A stretch of DNA of 8,967 nt. Origin: a bacterium. GTDB lineage: Bacteria; Auribacterota; Auribacteria; Auribacterales; Auribacteraceae. This document shows positions 1 through 7,154 of the stretch, one piece after another. The DNA is taken from the NCBI GenBank assembly GCA_021161885.1, contig JAGGZS010000033.1, forward strand, positions 1 to 8,967, in the 5' to 3' direction. Below the pieces are notes generated by a model, which was given only the letters and a program-made list of their open reading frames with translations, was not told the DNA's origin and ran no database searches. The translations under genes were made by a program, and so were the position numbers. Position 1 is the first letter of the stretch. Each line of letters starts with the position of its first letter.

Positions 1-412
1 CATATATAATCGGTATGTAAAAAATAATAAAAATCGATATGAACACAATCGAGAACCATAATTGATGAATAAATAACGAAATTCCTACCCAGATAATAAA
101 ATTGGCGAAATAAAGCGGATGCCTTATTAAAGAATACATACCTGTCGTGTTTAATGAATCCGCTCTTTGTCTTTTTGAGTTTCTGCCGGATGTTCCTTTA
201 GGAACATAGGATGCAATATAAAACCTAAGCGCTAATCCAGCAAACGAAATATTAAGGCATAAAAATTCCCAAAATAAATCGTATGAATGTTCATTACGAA
301 GATACTTGAAGTTCAATAGCCCGAAAAAAAATAAAAGACAAGCTAATATCGGAATATAACTCCTGTACTTAAAAAAAAAGTTTCCGATTTTTTCAAAATA
401 ATTTTTTATCAT
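1..412 (-). CDS. ICMT-like membrane methyltransferase, partial (C-terminus beyond the left edge)
   Basis: An open reading frame runs from ATG at 412 to the left edge with no stop, giving the first 137 residues. The protein is hydrophobic, with likely membrane segments near residues 18-35, 46-68, 102-118 and 119-137. Residues 88-106 carry NTTGMYSLIRHPLY followed by FANFI. The RHPLY core is the hallmark of the isoprenylcysteine carboxyl methyltransferase/phospholipid methyltransferase superfamily, whose members methylate prenyl-Cys, lipids or small molecules using S-adenosylmethionine at the membrane. A basic loop at 70-88 (VPKGTSGRNSKSQRADS) precedes it. The S-adenosylmethionine-binding end of the family lies downstream and is missing here. 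A weak ribosome-binding site (AGAG, 8 bases upstream) and a strong promoter at 464-492 support this start. The substrate cannot be told; a lipid or lipid A phosphate, as for Leptospira LmtA, is one speculative option. Confidence 0.78.
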   Translation of the reverse strand, partial: MIKNYFEKIGNFFFKYRSYIPILACLLFFFGLLNFKYLRNEHSYDLFWEFLCLNISFAGLALRFYIASYVPKGTSGRNSKRQRADSLNTTGMYSLIRHPLYFANFIIWVGISLFIHQLWFSIVFISIFIIFYIPIIY

Positions 413-463
413 TTTTAGTTCTCTATATTTCGTTTTAACAATTGTACCCGTAAAATTTTGTGA

Positions 464-492
464 ATTATAAAAAAAATTCAGTTATTAGTAAA
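464..492 (-). promoter_or_regulatory. Candidate sigma-70-type promoter for the ICMT-like gene
   Basis: Read on the minus strand, TTTACT (487-492) is followed by a 17-base spacer and a perfect TATAAT (464-469). The -35 box matches the consensus at 4 of 6 positions and the -10 box at 6 of 6. Transcription would start near 457, leaving a leader of about 45 bases before the ATG at 412. It lies just after the manA stop, in a 90-base gap with no recognisable GC-rich terminator hairpin, so read-through from the upstream operon may also reach the gene. Confidence 0.6.
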
Positions 493-502
493 GCCTTATT
501 TA

Positions 503-1489
503 TTATGAGACAAAAAAAACCTTCAGATTATTGTCAGGAATGATATTGTAATCGCCAAGAGCCGCGGGCAATAAAACAATATCCGCTAAATTAAGGCTTA
601 TTTTGCTTGCCTTGTCTTTGCCGTAAAGCAAAGTGCCTGTTCCGTCAATAACACAAATAATCCGATAAGATTTTTTATTTGCCCGACATAATAAATCAGA
701 TTTTATATTGCGGTATAATACCCTGAACGAACCGCAGGAAACTATTTGCGTCATACAGTCGCTGTTAATCTCAAATATATTCGTGAAGGATTTAGATAAA
801 TCGCGGTTCTTGATTGACCGCAATCCTTTATATAGATGCAGCTCTCTATGTTTGCCGTTTAATCCGGTACGGTTCCAATCGTATAACCGATATGTTACGT
901 CGGAATTCTGCTGTATCTCTAAAATTATAGTGCCGCCCAATAAAGCATGAACCTGCCCTGCCGGTATGAACACAACATCACCTGTTTTTACAGGCACAAA
1001 ATCAAGCAGTTTTTCGTGTTCTTTTGAAAAATAATTTTTTAAATTTCTCAGTTCATTTTTACAACCATATACTATTTTAGTATCAGGCTCTGCATGAAGC
1101 ACATACCACATTTCCGTTTTACCCGGATCGCTCTCTTTGAATTTTATCGCGGTTTCATTATCAGGATGAACCTGCACGGACAGCAAATTCGATATGTCAA
1201 GCAGTTTGATTAAAACCGGAAACCTATGTAGATTATCAAGTTTTTTATCCGTACCGATTAAATCGACGGATAATTCATCTATAACCTCTTTCAGAGAACA
1301 ATTTTTATAATAACCGTTACTGATGATAGATACATCGTTTTCTCTATCGCACAGTTCCCAGCTTTCCCCTATCGGATGACTGCCAGGCAAACTTAAATTT
1401 AAAAATTTCTCTAACCTTCTTCCGCCCCAGATTTTTTCTTTAAAAATATGGTTGAATTTTAATGGATACAAACGATTGTTTTCAGGCAT
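503..1489 (-). CDS. manA: Mannose-6-phosphate isomerase, class I (short form)
   Basis: This cytosolic zinc enzyme interconverts fructose 6-phosphate and mannose 6-phosphate. It feeds GDP-mannose synthesis for surface polysaccharides or allows mannose use. At 328 residues it matches the short, Bacillus-type class I enzymes (about 315 residues) rather than the roughly 390-residue E. coli form. The cupin metal ligands are visible: Q106 and H108 in SVQVHPDNE, E126 in GKTEMWYVL and H181 in IPAGQVHALLGG. The catalytic arginine is probably R201 in TYRLYDWNR. The C-terminal cupin-like half (about 245-328) is more divergent, as is usual. The ATG lies one base after the rluD-type stop (TGA-T-ATG), with a GGAAGGGG ribosome-binding stretch inside the end of that gene, so translation is probably coupled. 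It is the last gene of the ileS operon. Confidence 0.93.
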   Translation of the reverse strand: MPENNRLYPLKFNHIFKEKIWGGRRLEKFLNLSLPGSHPIGESWELCDRENDVSIISNGYYKNCSLKEVIDELSVDLIGTDKKLDNLHRFPVLIKLLDISNLLSVQVHPDNETAIKFKESDPGKTEMWYVLHAEPDTKIVYGCKNELRNLKNYFSKEHEKLLDFVPVKTGDVVFIPAGQVHALLGGTIILEIQQNSDVTYRLYDWNRTGLNGKHRELHLYKGLRSIKNRDLSKSFTNIFEINSDCMTQIVSCGSFRVLYRNIKSDLLCRANKKSYRIICVIDGTGTLLYGKDKASKISLNLADIVLLPAALGDYNIIPDNNLKVFFVS

Positions 1490-1490
1490 A

Positions 1491-2423
1491 TCACAAAAAA
1501 TCCCCTTCCGTAATAAAAATTTTCATATCATCGGGCAATGGAGCAGTAAACAACATAACCTCATTGGTTACAGGATGTTTTAATGTTAATTGATAAGCAT
1601 GCAGCATTTGCCTGCCTACATGAAGACTGCTGTTTTTAAGCTTTTTTTTATTACCGTATTCATTATCTCCTAAAACCGGATGTCCGATATAAGAAAGATG
1701 AACTCGTATCTGATGGGTGCGTCCTGTTTTTATATTGACTTTAAGCAGTGTATAGTCATCATATTCCCGAAAAATCTGAAACTCAGAAACCGCCTGTTTT
1801 CCACTGTCCTGTCTAACGCACATTTTTTTTCTATGGTATGGATGCCGTCCTATAGGCAGTTTGATCAACCGTTTTATAGCCGCCCTTATTGTGCCGTGGA
1901 CAATGGCGAGATACTCTTTTCGCACTAAACGGTTAGTGAACTGTAAAGCAAGATTTTTATGGGACGGATCGTTTTTAGCGGCTATTATAACGCCGGATGT
2001 ATCTTTGTCAAGCCTGTGCACTATCCCAGGCCTTAACACACCGTTAATAGACGATAAACTGTCTTTACAGTGAAACAGCAAGGCGTTTACTAAAGTATTT
2101 TCATAATTGCCCGGAGCAGGATGAACAACCATGCCCGCTGATTTATTTATTACAATAATGTCATCGTCTTCATACAAAATTGAAAGAGGTATGTTTTGCG
2201 CGATAACATCAATTTCCTGCGGATCGGGTATTTCTATTTCTATATTATCGGAAAATTTCAGTTTATAACCTGTTTTAACAACGTTATTGTTTACTTTAAC
2301 TTTTTTGTCTTTAATCAATTTTTGGATTAACGACCTGCTGAATTGCGGATATTTTGCTGTTATGGCGACATCAAGCCGCAATCCGATTTCTTCAGTAACG
2401 GAAAACTCATAAAAATCAGGCAT
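1491..2423 (-). CDS. rluD: RluA/RluD-family 23S rRNA pseudouridine synthase
   Basis: The enzyme isomerises specific uridines to pseudouridine, most likely in large-subunit rRNA. An N-terminal S4 RNA-binding domain covers about residues 14-75 (LRLDVAITAKYPQFSRS, then the VKVNN turn). The catalytic domain follows, with the RluA-family signature HRLDKDTSG at 136-144, where D139 is the catalytic aspartate, and the conserved TGRTHQIRVHL at 233-243. The length of 310 residues and the S4 domain fit RluD (positions 1911/1915/1917 in E. coli) better than RluA, which lacks S4; RluC-type activity remains possible. The start ATG lies inside the end of lgt (8-base overlap). There is no good Shine-Dalgarno sequence before it, which suggests reinitiation by ribosomes ending lgt. 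Confidence 0.92.
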   Translation of the reverse strand: MPDFYEFSVTEEIGLRLDVAITAKYPQFSRSLIQKLIKDKKVKVNNNVVKTGYKLKFSDNIEIEIPDPQEIDVIAQNIPLSILYEDDDIIVINKSAGMVVHPAPGNYENTLVNALLFHCKDSLSSINGVLRPGIVHRLDKDTSGVIIAAKNDPSHKNLALQFTNRLVRKEYLAIVHGTIRAAIKRLIKLPIGRHPYHRKKMCVRQDSGKQAVSEFQIFREYDDYTLLKVNIKTGRTHQIRVHLSYIGHPVLGDNEYGNKKKLKNSSLHVGRQMLHAYQLTLKHPVTNEVMLFTAPLPDDMKIFITEGDFL

Positions 2424-3300
2424 TTTTTTCAGGTAATCTTTTTATACTTTTTTTAGCGGATAATTTCAGGTAAAAGATTAAAGATAAAATAAACATAAAC
2501 ACTGAAAAAATTTGAGAAAATGTTAAACCGAGCAATATAGCAGGGTTATCTCCTCTTATAAATTCCACAGTAAAACGGCATATGGAATAAACAAAAACAT
2601 ATGACCACCATATCTGCCCGTTAAAAGATCGTTTCTTAAACAAATACATAAGAAACAAGAAAATCATAAAATTGTATCCGCTGGAAAAAAGCTGTGTCGG
2701 ATAAATCGGTAAAGATTCATGAGCTTCAGCTCCTACAAGCCCTTCATGAAGATGGTCGAGAAATGGAGGCGACCCGATAATTTCATTAACAAAAGACCCA
2801 TCCGCGTTTTTTATCAACTCCACTACTTTAGGAAACTTTACTCCAAGACAACTTAGATGATCGTTCCAAACAATTTTTCCGTAACAACAACCGTTAAGGA
2901 AACATCCTATTCTGCCCAGAGCATGCCCAAACGCCAAAGAAGGCGCAAGTATATCGAGATATTTAAATATGTTCAGTTTTTTAATTTTAAGAAATATTAC
3001 GGCAGTAACAACGGCAAAAATCATGCCTCCGTAAAAAACCAACCCGCCTTCCTGCAGGTAAAAAATCTTAATCAAATTATTTTGAAAATATTGCCAGTAA
3101 GTTAAAACAAATGTCAATCTTGCGCCTATTATGGAGAAGATTATAATAAATAAACATAAATCAAGTATATTCTGTGGGTCTTCGTTTAATTGTTTGGCTC
3201 GTTTTGAAGCGAGATATATCCCTGTGATAAAGGCTAAAGCCACCATTACCCCGTAAGAATATATATTTAAAGCTCCGATATGAAAAAGCCTGTAATTCAT
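2416..3300 (-). CDS. lgt: Phosphatidylglycerol-prolipoprotein diacylglyceryl transferase
   Basis: This inner-membrane enzyme carries out the first step of lipoprotein maturation: it moves diacylglyceryl from phosphatidylglycerol to the lipobox cysteine. The protein has 294 residues with several membrane helices (for example about 14-31, 46-66, 93-105, 209-221, 259-279). Family motifs include EGGLVFYGG (84-92), the signature HALGRIGCFLNGCCYG (126-141, with R130 equivalent to E. coli R143), IYPTQLF (199-205) and the late FIRGD (247-251). In the signature, C133 sits where E. coli has essential N146, and C138 sits where it has E151. From memory, a GCF-x-x-GCCYG form is common in several phyla, so this looks like a subtype rather than a broken enzyme. 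Its ATGA start overlaps the lspA stop by 4 bases, with GAGGT nine bases upstream inside lspA. Sharing an operon with lspA fits the pathway. Confidence 0.95.
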   Translation of the reverse strand: MNYRLFHIGALNIYSYGVMVALAFITGIYLASKRAKQLNEDPQNILDLCLFIIIFSIIGARLTFVLTYWQYFQNNLIKIFYLQEGGLVFYGGMIFAVVTAVIFLKIKKLNIFKYLDILAPSLAFGHALGRIGCFLNGCCYGKIVWNDHLSCLGVKFPKVVELIKNADGSFVNEIIGSPPFLDHLHEGLVGAEAHESLPIYPTQLFSSGYNFMIFLFLMYLFKKRSFNGQIWWSYVFVYSICRFTVEFIRGDNPAILLGLTFSQIFSVFMFILSLIFYLKLSAKKSIKRLPEKNA

Positions 3301-3758
3301 TTGGCGCTTACCTCTGTTTGAGTTTTAAAAAGATGATACATTACTAAACCTATACCGATACAAATACAGCTGTCGGCTATATTAAACGTAGGATAATGGA
3401 ACTTACCGAAATAAAAATCAAGAAAATCTATTACATAACCGAACCGAATCCTGTCTATTAAGTTGCCTGTCGCTCCGCCTATTATAAGCCCGAAAATGAT
3501 TTGATTAAATTTATGCGCCGGAGTTTGTTTAAAACAATAAAGAGCAAGGATTATAATTGTTGTCAGCGCGAATACAATAAAAAAAGTACGGTTATTAGGC
3601 AATATTCCAAATGCCGCTCCCGGGTTATTAACATGGGTTATGTAAAAAAATTTATTTATTATTTTAATTGTCTGAGAATAATCAAGAAAATTCAAAATCA
3701 ATTGTTTAGATATTTGATCAAAAAAAAGGACAATAGAGGCAGTGATTAAAAGCGCCAT
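3297..3758 (-). CDS. lspA: Lipoprotein signal peptidase (signal peptidase II)
   Basis: This inner-membrane aspartyl protease cuts the signal peptide before the lipid-modified cysteine, after Lgt has acted. At 153 residues with four predicted membrane helices (about 3-20, 57-76, 86-101, 127-145), it has the usual size. Conserved boxes are visible: D14 and K18 in FDQISK, NNPGAAFGIL (44-53), GGATGNLIDR (94-103), VIDF with D111 and FNIADS with D129. D111 and D129 align with the catalytic pair of the Pseudomonas enzyme; D102 in NLIDR is also conserved. The ATG follows the TAA of the TraR/DksA gene with no gap, and its ribosome-binding site lies inside that gene. Closeness to ileS is common in bacteria (E. 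coli has ileS-lspA), though here a TraR/DksA gene sits between them. Confidence 0.96.
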   Translation of the reverse strand: MALLITASIVLFFDQISKQLILNFLDYSQTIKIINKFFYITHVNNPGAAFGILPNNRTFFIVFALTTIIILALYCFKQTPAHKFNQIIFGLIIGGATGNLIDRIRFGYVIDFLDFYFGKFHYPTFNIADSCICIGIGLVMYHLFKTQTEVSAK

Positions 3759-4136
3759 TTACATTCGTCTCCTACGATCATATTTACTTGCGCAGGATAT
3801 ACATAGTTTCGTGTAAGGAATCGCTTCAAGCCTGTTTTCTGAAATTGGAGATTCACACTCAATACATTGATGGTACGATTCGTCCGCTATGCGTTCTAAG
3901 GCTTCATCTATTTCATATAAAATATTTTGTTCGTTAGATACAAGGTCTAAGGTAAATTCCCTGTCATAGTTGTCAGTCCCCTGATCCGCCATATGAAGCG
4001 AATAGCTCGATAAATCCCCTGATGACTCTTTTGTATTATGCAAAGCGTTTCCCTGAAGATGTTTTAAATCACCTTGGATACGCTCTTTTAAAGCAATTAA
4101 TTTATCTTTAAAATATTCTAATTTTTTCTCATCCAT
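3759..4136 (-). CDS. TraR/DksA-type zinc-finger protein
   Basis: The 125-residue protein has an N-terminal coiled-coil region (about 3-30 and 60-85), then a C4 zinc finger: C91 and C94 (CIECE), C112 and C115 (CISCA). That is the DksA/TraR architecture. Family members enter the RNA polymerase secondary channel and tune promoters, often with ppGpp. Between the helices lies HMADQGTDNYDREF (48-61), with acidic residues D51, D55 and D58 near where DksA has its catalytic-tip aspartates. This version differs from the E. coli DADR tip, so direct DksA-like action is inferred only. It ends in a run of four arginines and a methionine, which may touch nucleic acid. GGAGG, nine bases before ATG, gives a strong ribosome-binding site in the 17-base gap after ileS. 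No narrower paralogue name is justified. Confidence 0.88.
   Translation of the reverse strand: MDEKKLEYFKDKLIALKERIQGDLKHLQGNALHNTKESSGDLSSYSLHMADQGTDNYDREFTLDLVSNEQNILYEIDEALERIADESYHQCIECESPISENRLEAIPYTKLCISCASKYDRRRRM
3768..3773 (-). promoter_or_regulatory. lspA ribosome-binding site embedded in the TraR/DksA arginine tail
   Basis: On the minus strand AGGAGA lies ten bases before the lspA ATG at 3758. The same bases belong to the codons of the terminal Arg run of the upstream gene (CGT AGG AGA CGA). The rare-type arginine codons AGG and AGA therefore double as the Shine-Dalgarno sequence. It supports the ATG at 3758 as the true lspA start. Confidence 0.7.
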
Positions 4137-4153
4137 TTTTTATATCCTCCACA

Positions 4154-6970
4154 CTAAAGACGATTGTTTTTTAATGATTGTTTTACAGCTTTAACACATC
4201 GTGAACAAACATTTTTTAATTCAGGATCGCTGTTCACGTCTAATGAATATTTCCAGCATCTTATACATTTTATGCCTTCAGCTTTATTAACGCCTATTTT
4301 TAATTGCTCTATCTTATCCGTTTCAAATAATCCTTTTTCTCCTGAAGTATTTGATACATCTAATTGAGAAACGATAAAAAGTTCTTTTAAAAGTTTTTTG
4401 TTTGATTTTAAAAATTCATAATATTGAGGCGACTGCGTAAATAGCGATACTTTCGCGTCAAGGGAAGTACCGATAGTTTTTTCTTTTCTGTAATGTTCAA
4501 GTATTTTTTGGACTTCTGTTTTAAGCAGAAGCATTTTTTTCCATTTTCCGTCTAATTGCGCATCAAAATCTGCTTCATTAACCTCAGGCCAATTACAGCA
4601 ATGCACACTTTTTTGCGTAAATTGAACAAATTGATTTTTTAAGTATGAAAAAACTTCCTCGGTTGTAAAAGGAAGTATGGGGGCTAATAGTATAACTAAT
4701 GTTTTAGCTGTTTCATAAAGAACAGTTTGAGATGAACGGCGTTTCGGATCGTCAGCAAAATGACAATACATATGGTCTTTTAAGGAATCTAAATAACACG
4801 AGCTCATATCGACTGCGCAGAATTGATGAATCGCATGAAAAATCTTATAGAATTCAAATTTTTCATAATACTTTTTAACTTCTATATTTAATTTAACAAG
4901 CCTGTTGAACGCAAATTTATCTAATTCCATTAACTCATTTTTAGGAATACTATTTCTAACCGGATCAAAATCACAGATATTGCCGAGTAAATATTTAAAT
5001 GTATTTCTGATCCGCCGGTAAGCGTCGATGAGCTGTTTTAAAATAATGTTGGATATTCTTACGTCAGCGGTATAATCTACCGATGAGACCCATAACCGCA
5101 ATATATCCGCTCCGTATTTATTGGTTATGTCATGCGGAGATATTACATTGCCCATAGATTTTGACATTTTTTTGCCGTTGCCGTCTACAACAAACCCATG
5201 AGTGAGCACCGTATTGAACGGACTGGTTCCGCTATACCCTACCGCAGTGAGCAAAGACGACTGAAACCAGCCTCTGTGCTGATCGCTTCCTTCCAGATAT
5301 AAATCAGCCGGATAACGCAGTTCCTCGCGTTCTTGCATTACCGCTTGATGGCTTATGCCTGAATCAAACCAGACATCGATAATATCGGTTTCTTTAGTAA
5401 ATTCGGTTGACCCGCATTTTTTGCAAGTCCGGTTTCCCACTAAATCTTCAACCGTCCTATAAAACCAAGCGTCAGAATTTTCTTTCAGAAAAACTTGTTC
5501 TATAGAGTCAATACTTTCTTTATCCAACAAAACTTCCCTGCACTTTTTACAGTATAGAACAGGTATAGGCACACCCCAGTATCGTTGGCGCGACAAACAC
5601 CAGTGCGGCCTGTTCTCAACCATGCTTGTGATGCGTTTTTCAGATACTTCAGGGATCCAGTTGACTTCTTTAATTTTATCTAACGCCTCTTTGCGCATAT
5701 TATGTTTATCCACGTTAATAAACCATTGTTCGGTTGCCCTGAAAATTAGAGGGTTTTTACAACGCCAGCAATGGGGATAAGAATGTTCGATATTTTCAAC
5801 ATTTAAAAGAGCGCCTATTTTTTCAAGATAATTTATGACGTCTTTATTAGCCGCGAAAACTTGTTTTCCGCCGAAATAAGGAAAATCAGCCGTAAAACAT
5901 CCCTCATCAGTTATAGGCGACAAAATATCAAGCCCGTATTTTTTACCAACCTCGAAATCTTCCTGCCCGTGCCCGGGAGCGATATGTACGCATCCGGTTC
6001 CCTGTTCGAGAGTAACATGCCCGCCTAATACTACGGGCGAGGACCTGTCCATGAACGGATGGCGGGTTATGAGCCCTTCCATATTTTTGCCTAAAAAGGA
6101 ATTCAGTTCTTCAGATTTTCCCGCCCCGATTTTTTCTAAAAAATCAGACACTAAATCGGAAGCGATAACAAAAATACCTTTTTCGGTTTTTATCAAAGAA
6201 TATTTAAAATCGTCTTTTACGGCGACAGCAAGGTTAGACGGCAATGTCCACGGGGTTGTTGTCCATATTACAATATGAACATTATCATATCCCTTAACCA
6301 CCCCTGACTTATCTTCAGTTACCAAAAATTTCACATATATGGACGGCGAAGTATGTTTGTCATATTCAACTTCCGCTTCAGCGAGAGCCGTTTCACATGA
6401 ACCACACCAGTAAATAGGTTTCAATCCTTTGTAAATATATCCTTTTAAATACAAATCGCCGAACAGGCGGGCAATTTTAGCTTCATACCCGTTATTAATA
6501 GTTAAATAAGGATTTTTCCAAGTCCCGAATATTCCTAACCGTTTAAATTCTTCGCATTGAATTTTTACGAATTTCATAGCGTATTTGCGGGCTTTCCGGC
6601 GAAATTCAACTTGGTCTATTTGATGCTTGGTAAGCCCTAATTCCTTGAACAACTGGTGTTCAACAGGCAAACCGTGACAATCCCAGCCGGGCACGTAAGG
6701 CACATGATAACCACACATAGTTTTGTACTTAACTATTATATCTTTTAAAATTTTGTTCAGCGCGTGCCCTATATGTATATGTCCATTCGCATAAGGAGGA
6801 CCGTCATGCAGAATATATTTTTCAAAATTCTTTCTGTCATCAAAAACAATCTTATCTATTTTCTCGGATTGCCAATTTTTTAAGATGTTAGGCTCTTTCT
6901 GAGCAAGGTTCGCTTTCATGGGAAAAGATGTTTGAGGAAGATTTATGGTTTTTTTGTATTCTATTGACAT
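4154..6970 (-). CDS. ileS: Isoleucyl-tRNA synthetase
   Basis: This class I synthetase charges tRNA-Ile with isoleucine in the cytoplasm. At 938 residues it has the typical bacterial length. The class I nucleotide-binding motif is PPYANGHIHIGHA (58-70, with the HIGH core at 66-69) and the second is KMSKS (601-605). The CP1 editing domain lies between about 190 and 405, with WTTTPWTLPSN (236-246) and GTGCVHIAPGHGQEDF (324-339). GWDCHGLP (95-102) and WCLSRQRYWGVPIP (457-470) are further hallmarks. A C4 zinc site near the end (C902, C905, C922, C925) marks the bacterial, IleS1-like type. A second pair of CxxC knuckles (474-477 and 516-519) in the catalytic core is absent from the E. coli form as I remember it but common elsewhere. 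AAGGA lies 13 bases before ATG, a rather long spacing. It is the first gene of the six-gene operon. Confidence 0.98.
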   Translation of the reverse strand: MSIEYKKTINLPQTSFPMKANLAQKEPNILKNWQSEKIDKIVFDDRKNFEKYILHDGPPYANGHIHIGHALNKILKDIIVKYKTMCGYHVPYVPGWDCHGLPVEHQLFKELGLTKHQIDQVEFRRKARKYAMKFVKIQCEEFKRLGIFGTWKNPYLTINNGYEAKIARLFGDLYLKGYIYKGLKPIYWCGSCETALAEAEVEYDKHTSPSIYVKFLVTEDKSGVVKGYDNVHIVIWTTTPWTLPSNLAVAVKDDFKYSLIKTEKGIFVIASDLVSDFLEKIGAGKSEELNSFLGKNMEGLITRHPFMDRSSPVVLGGHVTLEQGTGCVHIAPGHGQEDFEVGKKYGLDILSPITDEGCFTADFPYFGGKQVFAANKDVINYLEKIGALLNVENIEHSYPHCWRCKNPLIFRATEQWFINVDKHNMRKEALDKIKEVNWIPEVSEKRITSMVENRPHWCLSRQRYWGVPIPVLYCKKCREVLLDKESIDSIEQVFLKENSDAWFYRTVEDLVGNRTCKKCGSTEFTKETDIIDVWFDSGISHQAVMQEREELRYPADLYLEGSDQHRGWFQSSLLTAVGYSGTSPFNTVLTHGFVVDGNGKKMSKSMGNVISPHDITNKYGADILRLWVSSVDYTADVRISNIILKQLIDAYRRIRNTFKYLLGNICDFDPVRNSIPKNELMELDKFAFNRLVKLNIEVKKYYEKFEFYKIFHAIHQFCAVDMSSCYLDSLKDHMYCHFADDPKRRSSQTVLYETAKTLVILLAPILPFTTEEVFSYLKNQFVQFTQKSVHCCNWPEVNEADFDAQLDGKWKKMLLLKTEVQKILEHYRKEKTIGTSLDAKVSLFTQSPQYYEFLKSNKKLLKELFIVSQLDVSNTSGEKGLFETDKIEQLKIGVNKAEGIKCIRCWKYSLDVNSDPELKNVCSRCVKAVKQSLKNNRL

Positions 6971-7017
6971 ATCAAAAAAATTATCCTTAATTGTTATATA
7001 TCATGACTTATGACCGT

Positions 7018-7048
7018 AAAAAAATACGCATCAGTTAATAAAAGACGC
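7018..7048 (-). promoter_or_regulatory. Terminator-like hairpin in the ileS leader (candidate attenuator)
   Basis: In the minus-strand RNA, GCGUC (7044-7048) can pair with GAUGC (7028-7032), including one G-U pair, around an 11-base loop. Flanking A and U runs (A-rich 5' side, seven U at 7018-7024) could lengthen the stem. The form, a short GC-containing stem then a U run, is that of a weak intrinsic terminator. It lies only a few bases after the predicted transcription start and about 50 bases before ileS. No T-box sequence is visible nearby. Function is inferred from shape alone. Confidence 0.4.
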
Positions 7049-7063
7049 TTTTTTATTTGCGGT

Positions 7064-7092
7064 ATAATAACAGATAATTTTTTTATCGTCAA
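7064..7092 (-). promoter_or_regulatory. Candidate sigma-70-type promoter for the ileS operon
   Basis: On the minus strand TTGACG (7087-7092) is followed by exactly 17 bases and TATTAT (7064-7069), each box matching the consensus at 5 of 6 positions. The start of transcription would be near 7056, giving an ileS leader of about 86 bases. It lies between the suhB-like gene and ileS, so the six genes below it can be transcribed independently of suhB. Confidence 0.68.
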
Positions 7093-7136
7093 TAAAGATA
7101 TTTAATAAAATTGCATACCCCTCATTTTTTAATTAT

Positions 7137-7152
7137 ATGGCTAAAAAGCCAT
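7137..7152. repeat. Short perfect hairpin next to the double palindrome
   Basis: ATGGCT (7137-7142) and AGCCAT (7147-7152) are perfect inverted repeats around a four-base loop. On the transcribed minus strand no U run follows (AUAAUUAAAAAA instead), so it does not look like a standard terminator. It directly abuts the larger palindrome at 7155-7222 and may be one edge of the same element. Confidence 0.5.
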
Positions 7153-7154
7153 CG

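Noticed and set aside
413..502. Terminator for the ileS-manA operon
   Set aside because: T runs are present but no GC-containing stem precedes them; the gap is better explained by the promoter at 464-492.
708..950. Plus-strand reading frames inside manA, and similar ones inside rluD, lgt, lspA, ileS and suhB
   Set aside because: They lie opposite well-supported conserved genes, have no recognisable domains or ribosome-binding sites, and reflect the complementary strand of real coding sequence.
7137..7152. Hairpin ATGGCT/AGCCAT as a rho-independent terminator of suhB
   Set aside because: No U run follows the stem on the minus-strand RNA, and the stem has only six pairs; I list it as a repeat instead.
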